The translations under genes and the position numbers were made by a program. This document shows positions 54,762 to 64,000 of a stretch of DNA of 64,000 nucleotides, piece after piece (within the stretch, counting starts at the first letter, position 1; each line of letters opens with the position of its first letter). Below the pieces are notes generated by a model, which ran no database searches, was not told the origin of the DNA, and saw only the letters and a list, made by a program, of their open reading frames with translations. Where the stretch lies: NCBI GenBank assembly GCA_025093985.1, contig JACAAK010000001.1:3410001-3474000 (forward strand). Reading direction: 5' to 3'. The stretch is from Calvatia gigantea. Lineage: Eukaryota > Basidiomycota > Agaricomycetes > Agaricales > Lycoperdaceae.

Positions 54762-57155
54762 TTATGAAGTGATAATCTGCCGCTGATACTCACTAATGAG
54801 GCGAGCACCGAAGGCATCAAGATTATAATCTGAGTCGGGAAGGGTGTCGAGGAAAGTAATGTAGGAATTATAGGAGGAGGGGAGTCCAGTGGTAATGGAA
54901 AGAATAACATCCTCATCACTGACATCCCCACCAGCTTCCTTGATTAAGAAAGCCATGTGTCGAGCGCGCCCGATGAATATAGACATGGTTTCGTTATGCT
55001 CGAGGCGAAGTTTGCGGAGTTGACGATGAAGGAAGTTGGTAATGACTCGCTTGCGCACAGCGTGTGCTATAGCGATCGCATTCCAAATGAGCGCGGGGTC
55101 GTCTTGGGAGCAATGGACAAGCTGGGATGGCGAGACATGCGAGATTAACTCCGCACGGGTGCGTGCCTTCTTGTCAGCGAACTTTTTCACTTCCTTGGGC
55201 CCCCTAGTTCCGCCAGGCTGACTCTCCGTGCCGTCAACAACACCAAGGAGCCCTTCCCTCGCCAGATGGGCGGTCATATGTATCTTCCATTCATGATAGT
55301 TGTCATCAGTGAGCTTATCGAAATGACCAGACAGCGCAGGCGGCAGCGAGGGTCGTGACGCTGCAACATCAGTGGTGTCAGGAGCGCGACTGGGAGGAGG
55401 GGGCGATGGCGGTGCAATAATGTCGGTCGTCCTGGCAGGGGCGTGGACAGATCGTTTGAGGAGACTCGAAATGACACCATCTGCGACTTTTGTGTCTCTA
55501 TACAAACCAAGAGGGTCAGGGTAATTTTTTCGCGGATATGAAGGTACTCATCTGTACCTATCTAGCCTCAACACTTGAATCCCGTGCGGTTTCAAATCCT
55601 CGCTCACTCGGTTGAAGAAATAGTCATGTGCCGCAAAACTGCCAACAAGGAACACAGTCTTTCAAAGAGTGAGAACATGTAAGATTGATATCCGTGTTAA
55701 AACCCCTACAGAGATATGCTTTTGAGAAGTGTGGCTCCGATTTAGGATACCGTTAACCAGACACTCAGCTGAGGGTTCAAAGAATGAGGCAATGACCCCT
55801 CTGTGAAAGAGCTGAGCTTTTTGTGGACTGAGCCAATGATGAATGCGCACCCGTCGAGGCGAAGTCTTCCTGCATAGATCCTAAATCCAGGATCTCTGTC
55901 ATGTGCGGAACCAAAGTGGACGAGGTAGGGGCCATGTGGATCGCAGAAGGCAGGTTTGGTCGTCCTGTCGAAATACTGTATCATTTCCGGAATGTTCCTA
56001 TGAAATTCAGAGCCTTGGAGGAATTCTGAAAAAACCATGAGCGTGATACTTAATAGGATCGTTCAACTTACCGTTCAAGTACTTCCTAGCAGTCTCCGTC
56101 ACAAAATTGGAGCCCCTCGGGTGACCTAGGTGTGGAGCCGCCTTGGTCAGTGGTCGCTTCGAATAAATAGAAATAATCCATGCTCTCACACTGTGGTTCT
56201 GCCACTTCTTCAAAAGTCCTTCCTCCATCCCCAGAAGCCCATGCACTGATATCCAGAGTCTCTTCGCCAGCTTGAATGATATAGCACCCTTCGCGCCTCT
56301 GTTGAACGAGACTTATTAGTGTCCTTCTCTAAATCGAGAGCCATGTTTTGGTTTTGCTCACCCCAATCCAGCCACCCACTAGCCCACGATCGATACATCG
56401 ATGAAGATACGCCTCTCCTTCCGCAATGAAAGTGAGTTGGTTTCCTCCCTCGGGTTTGATGAGACTGGCTCTTTCTGCGGCCTGTCTCATCAAGGCTTGT
56501 TCAGGTCCATCCCATCCATTGGGATGAGAGAAAATGTAGTGAATTCCCGGCTCATTCCAAGTGGTCCCAACTCCCGGACGATCTTGAATATACTGTCTGG
56601 TACAGTCATTGAGGTAGATCAGGAAGTCCGATAAGACCTCAACTACCGACTTGCCGAGTGGCAAGGGTGGAAGGTGTGTAACTGCCGTTGATTTTATCGT
56701 CCCAGGCCTCAGATGTAACTTGAACCTATCTTGGGGCTGAGCACTCGCACAGTGAGGCAGCAATAGGATTCACCGTTCCACTTTCACCCAGTTCTCTTCT
56801 GCAGCGAGAATATCTATCTCGTAGCGTTCCGTTTTAGCGCCCGCCGCGCGAACCCGACCGTCTTCGCTATAGTACATGACCGTAGGTATCTTTGCATCTA
56901 GCTTTTGTAGTCCTGGGAACCTAATTGGATGTCAGAGCGATATGGAGTTGTTAATGCAGCAGCCTAACTGCACTTCCAGGATCTCTGGTACTTTCCAGGG
57001 ATCGAGAATACTATAGAACTCGTTAATTGCCTTTTCACCGGTCACACTACGCTTGAGATAATTCATCACCTGTACGATACACAACTGTGTGTGATGCCCA
57101 CATCGAAGGCAAGGAGCAATTTGCGTTCTGGGCCGCGATATGGTTCCCACGGCAT
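54762..57155 (-). CDS. Hsp70-Gag fusion gene H7
   Basis: ATG 57153-57155 ('MPWEPYRGPERKLLLAFDVG'). Phosphate-1 is 'DVGITHSCVSY', with Thr to Ile at a nucleotide-contacting position. Next come 'AKIPTVMYYSEDGRVRAAGA', 'LPLGKSVVEVLSDFLIYLND', 'HPNGWDGPEQALMRQAAERA', phosphate-2 'IIQAGEETLDISAW', 'FLQGSEFHRNIPEMIQYF', 'RLDG' plus a 49-nt intron, and 'ASFFEPSAECLVNGI'. The adenosine site is 'TVFLVGSFAAHDYFFNRV'. The terminal exon starts 'TKVADGVISSLLKR', has a Pro-rich linker and Gag ('HFDKLTDDNYHEWKIHMTAH', 'ARAELISHVSPSQLVHCS' with an intervening 'RT', 'SITTGLPSSYNSYITFLDTL'), ending at 54762. No frame break was seen, so it may be expressed. The altered nucleotide loops argue against normal ATPase activity. 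Confidence 0.8.
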
Positions 57156-57563
57156 GGTCGTGCAAGGAGAGGAGAGTCTCGAAGGATGCTTCTTCCCATA
57201 ACCTGGCGTTTTTAAAGGGCATCAAGTTTGCTGCGTGGTGGCTGCCCAGTTGGCACGCGACAAGAAGCCCCTCATGTCCAAACTTCTCCGCGTACTGGCT
57301 AGCCTGATAAGTTTTGTTTGTTGTTGTTAAGTATGTTGTGCATTGGCTAACCCCTCGTTACTACTTCTACTTGGGCGTGATCTTTCATCGGTTCATCCAA
57401 TGTGATCTTAAAGTGGGTTTTTGGGACCCATCCTGGACATATTGGAGGCGCGCCCAAAATAGACGTGGACACACCACCAAGGGTGCTATCAGGACTTTTG
57501 GATCAGCAACAATTTCATTCAGTTTTCCTTTTGCAAGCTACAGCGTTATATGGTTATATGAGC
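57156..57563. other. Intergenic H7-P1: H7 upstream region
   Basis: 57306-57350 is a more diverged copy of the shared upstream block ('AAGTTTTGTTTGTTGTTGTT'), about 150 bases before the H7 ATG. The array ends here and the phosphatase pair begins. Confidence 0.55.
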
Positions 57564-60500
57564 CTAATTCACCACCTGTGACTTAAGTGCTCCAGAAGCA
57601 ACATTCCCTCCAGCAACAGGGCGAGCAAGGCGGTTCTCTCCAGCATTGACAATGAAGCTGGCAATCGGGAAACCGTCCGAGTTACGGAAAGCTATGGAAA
57701 TAAGATAGGTGGGGGGGAAGGAAATGAGAAGTCGATGAGCAATGTAGCTGCACTAGGACACTTACAAACATCCCTCATGGAGTAATAGGTTGCGTTGAGA
57801 ATCTTTGGTGAAACTTCAAGCGTGAAGAACCCCCTGAAGAAACCCTCACTCCACTGCAAATCAATGTTGTCCTTGACGAATAGGGAGGAGAAGTTGACAG
57901 CCGACTTGAAGTCACTACCCTCAAATGGTGCAGTTGTCGAGGTTACTCCAGTACCGGCGAATTCGACCCCGATCGCACCACGCCCAGTGGCAGGATCATA
58001 TCTATGTATATTCTCGACATTCTTCAATATACTGGCGCTCTAGACAGGACTCACCTCATTGTGTCATTCACGTCTGGGAACAAAAAGAAGTGCCTGCGAT
58101 GGGTGGTTGACAGAGGTCGAAAATTCGAATTACTCACGGGCAAGGTCAGACACCCAATTGGCATGGCTATCGCCGGACAGTATCGCGGTATTGCTGATTT
58201 TGTTGTTGTAGAGATGATCGAGGATACGGTTTCTGTTGGCGCGGTAGCCGTCCCAGGCGTCCTAAATTACGACCGCACTTGAGTTTACGCCTCAGTTAAA
58301 GTGACCGAATACTTACGAAGTCGAGGACTGTAGGTGTAAACCGTTGGTTAGTAACGGTCGATAATCTTATCGGACTACCACTCACATCCTCCCTCGTCGA
58401 GTTCGGTGAACACAATTTGCTGACTGGTTTTGTTGAGGAATCGCAACATTAGTCAGTTTGTTCTTTACTTACCCGATCACACGCCAGACCGCTCCGCGGG
58501 ACTTGGATTCGGAAAGGGTATCCATTAGCCCTTCGCCAAGGGATTATCAAGGGAACGACAGGATAATACAAGGAATACAAACACTTCTCTTGGTTGGCCC
58601 CCATCAAAGATCGACGAGGCTCATTCGCGAGGGAGGCAACAACTGCCAATGACACCAGTTCCATTTACGTTCACGGAAAAACAGACAGAGGATGGGCTTA
58701 CAATCTGAAATGGCACGTGGATCGCACTTCATTACTAGGGTTCTGGAGTGGTGAAGACTCACCAGAATTATACCCGACCTGGCATGGAAAGCGCATTCCT
58801 GTGAGCCTTCATTCGACGGGATTGGTATCAAAACGCACATCGGTTACATCACGGTCGTATTGGCCTAAAATGCGCACATTCAGAAAGAAGGTGAGCCCTT
58901 GTTTCCGATTTGACTCACGAGTATCGAGCATGGATAGGTCGAGCAACTTTCCAATCTGGAAGTTTCTCCAGATACGAAGCTGGTCTTTTGCATCGACCTG
59001 CCGAATAGGCATCCATTCGTGGTAGGCACGGACCCCAGCGAATTTCCTGTCCGTGAAGCATGCACCAGAAGGCGAAAACGTGCATCCCGCGGCTGTGTCG
59101 TTAGAATCAGTTGTGCCTGCTTTCCATGCATTATCTGCGATCTATTCACAAAGTTGAGCTTAAAATCAGAACAGAAGAACATGGAACTGACCTCATGGTC
59201 GTCCTATGGTTATAGCGGGCGAAATCACATCATTAGTGACATAAACCACTTCCTGCGGATCACGTACCCTTGTAGCCGGAGGAGAAACGGCGGGATTTTG
59301 TCAGGACGAGTTCCATGACCGTTTGGAGTAAAATAAACTCACCAAACAGTGATCCAGGGAGCGGACTGGTGGGCGAATTGCAGATCGGGATCAGACCTGT
59401 ATTGTTCCAACCGCTGTCGATAATCGTGGATAGTTGCCAACTCTCGACCGAGGACAACGCGACCAATGCTTGCTCCACCACCAGTACTCTCGTACATCTA
59501 CTTCAAGCTCACAAGGCCGCTGAGATATGGGATAAAATCACTACTCACGTAGTCTCCAAGATGAACGAAGACATCAGCTGAAGTGTTGTGTGCTGCATAC
59601 CCATAAGCATTGAACCACCCTACTCCGCAAGTGAGTGAATCTGCTTTATTGCGTCAAGAATGCTTACCAGCTTGGAACTGGGAACAGGAGAATACGGCGA
59701 GCGTCAAAGGCTTCCCTCCGTTCACATGTTCGGCAGGTGCTGGAAGGGACAGCATCAGACCTGCGCCGACTGTTGTATTTCAACCAACTCACTATTGCTG
59801 CTCGCCAAAGTCCGGGTCTTTCCAATGGGGCTAACCGTGGAAGGGTTGGTACAATCCGCGAATTGGTAAAAGTATTTGGTATCCGGCTTCAAACCAGTGG
59901 CCTCAACTTTGACAGTGAAATCGACATCATAACTAGTAAAGGCTTCTCCGGAGTCCACACTTCTGCCCGAAAGATCGCCCGTGGTCCCGATCTTGAACGA
60001 GACACACACAGGTACACTCTGGTCAGGCAATTGACCATTGCCGCTGGGGAGGGGAACAGCACGGGTCCAAAGGATGATTGAGTTGTCGAGTGGGTCGCCC
60101 TGATGTAATCAGACATCAGATCTCAAATCTCAAAGTTAGCATTTGGAAGTTCTTCTTGCGTACACTCGCAACTAAAAACAAGACATAAGTATCCAAAGCT
60201 GCGGAATCGTCCTAGGAACTGACCAGAATGTGTGAAGTTAACTCCCGAGCTCCATACGACGGGCGCCTTGTTTGATTTCAGAGACAATCAGCAATACTGC
60301 TGGTGATACCCTTACATTGCTGAAATCGGAGGTATAGAAACCGGGATACGGCGCATCTTTGAAACGGGAGGCATCGACTGTATCCCGTCGAGTCGGTTGA
60401 TGGTTCCTGCGGCTTATTGCAACAGTGTCATGGGCGAACTTCAGACTACCATCACTCCTGATTTCTATCAAGTGACGAGATTGAGGACTCACTCGTGGTT

Positions 60501-60600
60501 CGTCAAAAAAGGGAGAACGGAAGACTAAGTTCCTGTCAAACTTCTCCACATTTGCGGCTACAGCGAGAGCGTAAAATAGGAGGAAATATGGGCGGCGCAT
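57564..60600 (-). CDS. P1: PhoD-like secreted phosphatase
   Basis: ATG 60598-60600; stop TAG 57564-57566. The N-terminus 'MRRPYFLLFYALAVAANVEK' is a likely signal peptide, so the enzyme is probably secreted or periplasm-facing and hydrolyses phosphate esters. About 15 short GT-AG introns. PhoD N-terminal domain: 'APVVWSSGVNFTHSG', 'DPLDNSIILWTRAVPLPSG', 'ATGLKPDTKYFYQFADC' and 'SPIGKTRTLAS'. Metallophosphatase domain: 'AVFSCSQFQAGWFNAYGY', 'ADVFVHLGDY', 'APWITVW' joined to 'DDHE', 'ACFTDRKFAGVRAYHEWMP', 'QYDRDVTDV', 'RSLMGANQEKW', 'SKSRGAVWRVIGQQIVF', 'GDSHANWVSDLA', 'GRGAIGVEFAGTGVTST', 'NIDLQWSEGFFRGFFTLEV' and 'ARPVAGGNVASGALKSQ'. All metal-site motifs are intact and no frame break was found. 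Size, roughly 640 residues, suits the fungal family. P2 is a tandem copy 1.6 kb away. Confidence 0.9.
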
Positions 60601-62184
60601 CTTTGCGGATGCTTCAGCACACCAAATCGGATATGCGCCCATATTTATTGTAATTTGGTGCTCGCCCAAAGGCTCTTCACACCAAAACCTCGCCGCATGC
60701 CCGCGAGGAATTCGGATGCACGTTCGTCCTGCTAGAGGCTTCCAAAGTGTGAAGTATACACACGACCGAACTCGAAATAGCACCCCAACCCTTTATGAGA
60801 AAGAATAGCCCAATGGCGACGAGTGGCGTATGAAAGCCCCGCGCTTTGCTCCTTCATTATCTTCGTCCTGTCCCATCGAACCCGTGCAAGAATCCCCATG
60901 TGAAACCGATAGGTGAGAGCGAACCTTCAGCTCATTCTCACAGCAGTGGAGGTGCGTGAAGTTGATATACGAGTTGGTGTTGGATGTCGTTTCGGAATGG
61001 GAAATGTTCAACTAAAACATGCAGTCCGTCTCATTGGTAAGAATCATGTATATGCGAATGATTTGATTATCCAATTAATGCTCACTGTGGTTCATTTGTC
61101 AACAGCTGAAAGCTTATCATCATAACGTCCTGCACCCGGATTTAACCCAGCATATTCCCTGAAGCAAGAAACCCGAGCTTCCCGATAGAACAAGGACCGT
61201 GGTGGTGCCGGGAGAGAGTGCACGGGAGCGTAGCAGTGGAAATACCAGGCATGGAGGGCCTGGGGAATCAAGGAAAAATTCAACGCAGTGCATCTGGATT
61301 CTGGGCAAGCTAAACGCAAGGCCGTAAATGACGGGATCCGGCAATGTCACGAGCCGACGCGGGGAAGCAGAACAGACTCGGTTCCTAACTCATGCGTAGG
61401 AAAGGAAAACCCACCTGAGATAAAAGTCAACCCAGAAACAGTCTTTGAATAATTGTATCTGTATCAACCTCCTCCGTGCCACCTCCGATATGATTTGATT
61501 GAAGCGGATGAATGAAGCGAACCCCGTTTATGTACCCAAGTACAGTTGACATAGGAGTTCTCGACTTCGACAACTAAGTCATGAGGGCAATGAGGTTGGG
61601 AACAGTGAGGGAACACACTTGTTCAATATAACCTTCGCGAGGGGGGGTCATGTCCAAACATTCATGCAAAGTCAGCCCTTTGGCGAACATAATTCGCTCT
61701 ATTCATCCATCAATTGATCACCTCTGTGCGCCGGTACACCAACTTTTTCATTTTTTTGCCAGGAGTCAAATTGCGGGAAACGCGATCACAACCCCGGGCA
61801 AATTACATATTCATAAGTGACAGAACGCGTGAACTCGCCGGTACAGGGTATAAACCAGGGGGATTTTTCCAAAGAACCAACCACAGCGGGTTTCAGGAGT
61901 AAAACTAAGTATCTCCGTACTATGTTGTTGCGTCGTCTCCGGACTGCGTTGAATCAAACACAGCTTCTTCATACACCGCACAAACTTGAGTCTTAGTGCA
62001 ACCTTTCCAATATGTTACGCGGAAGTTGGACTCGAAAAGTCATATTGATAGCTACGGTAATCCTCTCGGATAGGAAGCTTTCTCGTACAGGAAACACCGT
62101 CAACGTTTCCGAAATTTGAATTGTCAGCTATTTCATTCGACATCCATCCTCTGTAGCGCTACATCCAGTAACCGAGTTGCAAGA
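60601..62184. other. Intergenic P2-P1, no supported gene
   Basis: 1.6 kb between the P2 stop and the P1 start, on whose minus strand the P1 promoter must lie. I see no recognisable protein, RNA gene or repeat of the families found elsewhere in the window; the ORFs of 60-75 codons overlap each other in several frames and look like chance. Confidence 0.5.
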
Positions 62185-64000
62185 CTAAAACCCAACGACC
62201 TGTGATTTGAGTGCCCCCGAAAGGACGTGTCCCCCAGCAACAGGTCGAGCAAGATGATTTTCCCCGGCATTGACAATGAAGCTGGCGATTGGGAAACCGT
62301 CCAAGTTGCGAGAAGCTACAAACAAAACGGAAGCAATGAGAAGGCAATATGGGGCGAAAAAACACTCACTAACGTCCCTCATGGAATAGTATGTCGCATT
62401 GAGAGTTTTTGGGGAAACCTCAAGTGTGAGAATCCCCTGAAGAAACCTTCACTCCACTGGAGATCGATGTTGTCCCTGACATATACGGAAGATACGTTCG
62501 TAGAGGCCCTAAAGTCACTGATATTGAACTGGTCTGCGTCGACGTCACACCAGTTCCAGCGAATTCTACGCCAATTGCGCCGCGCCCACTTGCGGGATTA
62601 TATCTGTGTGTATTTCTTTGTCGCATTCTGGGTTTCGGACGCGTTTCATGACACTTACGTCATTATGTCATTTGCATCTGGGGAAAAATCGAGAACGCTG
62701 AACATTGTTTAACATAAGCAAAAGCTCGAGACACCCACGAGCAAGGTCGGACACCCAGTTGGCGTGACTGTCACCTGCTAATATGACCGTGTTGTCAATA
62801 TTATTGTGATAGAGGTGATCAAGAACACGGTTTCTGTTGGAACGGTATCCATTCCACTCGTCCTAAACGGATACCATGTCACATTGAATTGTACAAAAAA
62901 CTGGATTCTTACCCAATTGATGACTAGAAGTAGGGACAGTTTGAATTGGTTCAAAGACCCGCACAAATTGCACTTACCTGCTCCAAGGGAGACTTGAGTG
63001 AAAAGAACCTGTTGACTGCAATCACATTGAGGACCTGCAAAATGAACCCCATAATAGTTTTACTGAGATACTTACCCGATCACGCGCCAGACGGCTCTTC
63101 GGGATTTGGACCCGGAAAGGGTATCCCTGAGCCCTGGATTCCGGTCCCGTCAGAATGACCCCGAGACGGAGGAAGCTGCACTAACATTTCTCCTGATTGG
63201 GCCCCATTAAGGACCGGTTAGGCACATCAACGAGAGATACAACCACTACAATGGTCACCAAGATTATCGTATCCAAGATGTAAAGTATACTCACGTTCTA
63301 AAACAATGTGAAAAATACTCTTAGCTACCGAAATTGTAGGGAAGACTCACCGCGATTGTACACAACCTACAAATAAAGGCAGAACTCTGTGAGTCGCCAC
63401 TGCGTATACTCTAGTATGATATAACAACTCACATCAGTTATATCACGGTCATAATGGCCTGAAAATAGATCAGCAAACCGGTACACCCTACAGAGTTAAA
63501 ATCAACTTACGAGTATCAAGCATTGACAGGTCAAGTAACTTTCCAATCTTGAAGTTCCTCCAAATGCGGAGCTGGTCTTTTGCATTGACCTGACGGATAG
63601 GCATCCATTCATAGTAGGCACGGACACCAGCGAATTTTCTGTCCGTGAAACATGCACCAGAAGGTGAAAATGTACATCCCGCGGCTGTGTCATTTGAATC
63701 GCTCGTGCCCGCTTTCCATCCATTGTTTGCAATCTGTTACGAGAACGTGAGTTAAAGGGTCAGAATTAAGCACCGCTCACCAACCTTATGATCGTCCTAT
63801 AAAGCCATGAGATGAATTAATTGATGAGCAGAATTCTTGATGAATTTCCTTAAGAAATACACACCCTCCTAACCAGACAGACAACATGACGTTTCATCAG
63901 GCCAAGTTCTAGGATATAGAAGGCCGAAACTCACCAAACAGTAATCCAAGGAGCAGACTGGTGAGCGAACTAGAGATCAGGATCGGACCTACATTGCCCT
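62185..64000 (-). pseudogene. P2: decayed PhoD-like phosphatase copy (5' end outside window)
   Basis: Stop 62185-62187 after 'ARPVAGGHVLSGALKSQ'. Exons parallel P1: 'APWITVW', 'GWKAGTSDSNDTAAGCTF', 'YEWMPIRQVNAKDQLRIWRN', 'GDSHANWVSDLA', 'GRGAIGVEFAGTGVTST', 'NIDLQWSEGFFRGF'. Damage: TAG at 63970-63972 in 'DPDL*FAHQ' where P1 has Gln; the DDHE motif reads DDHK (about 63790); one base is missing near 62535 (after 'TQTSSIS') and another near 62430 (before 'LTLEVSPK'), giving a premature TGA at 62420-62422. The remainder lies to the right of 64000. Confidence 0.85.

Noticed and set aside
60601..62184. ORFs of 60-76 codons between the phosphatase genes
   Set aside because: Overlapping in several frames, with no start context, motif or repeat support.
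1..64000. tRNA, rRNA or other structured RNA genes
   Set aside because: None could be supported by reading; short palindromes were found but no cloverleaf with conserved tRNA bases.

Overview
The window looks like the transposon-rich, intron-dense genome of a filamentous fungus, most probably an agaricomycete basidiomycete. The evidence is genes with many GT-AG introns of about 45-60 nt, a tandemly expanded Hsp70-12A-like ATPase family, secreted PhoD-type phosphatases, Ty1/copia LTR elements and Tc1/mariner DD34E elements. Assignment to a genus is not possible from sequence reading alone.

Layout. (1) 1-4.55 kb and 44.1-57.2 kb hold one tandem, minus-strand array of seven related genes (H1-H7). 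Each codes for an Hsp70-type nucleotide-binding domain. In every copy whose 3' part lies in the window and is not truncated (H2, H3, H4, H5, H7), the region after the last NBD helix is not a substrate-binding domain: it is a proline-rich linker joined in frame to a copia-type Gag capsid domain (UBN2/DUF4219-like). H4, H5 and H7 look translatable, H2 and H3 are frameshifted, H6 is a 5' fragment, and H1 runs off the left edge. This Hsp70-Gag fusion family is the most notable feature of the window.

(2) 6.38-43.98 kb is formally one Tc1/mariner element (M3), with TA-flanked ends about 37.6 kb apart, inserted into the array and then filled by nested insertions. Its transposase pieces join with no stop or frame break. 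Inside it are: E2 (copia, minus strand, TSD ATATC), itself carrying an inverted copia fragment E3; E6 (large non-autonomous LTR element, minus, TSD TTTAC), carrying a second complete Tc1 element M1 and a 500-bp captured piece of an array gene; a duplicated and rearranged patch with a recombinant LTR; and E4 (copia, minus, TSD TTATG), which is interrupted by E5 (large non-autonomous LTR element, plus, TSD GTATT). E1 is a rearranged copia gag fragment next to a duplicated M3 arm.

(3) 57.6-64 kb holds two tandem minus-strand PhoD-like phosphatase genes. P1 is complete with about 15 introns. P2 is a decayed copy cut by the right edge.

How the parts interact. All 17 in-frame stops found in the four copia copies are explained by single C-to-T transitions (15 are CGA to TGA), a signature of CpG deamination or RIP-like mutation. 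The non-autonomous elements keep LTRs, primer site and polypurine tract, while their interior is a decayed, collinear relic of copia pol that includes an array of about 13 short hairpin units at about 50-bp spacing. Retroelement segments have captured both a coding piece and a promoter/first-exon piece of the Hsp70-Gag array.
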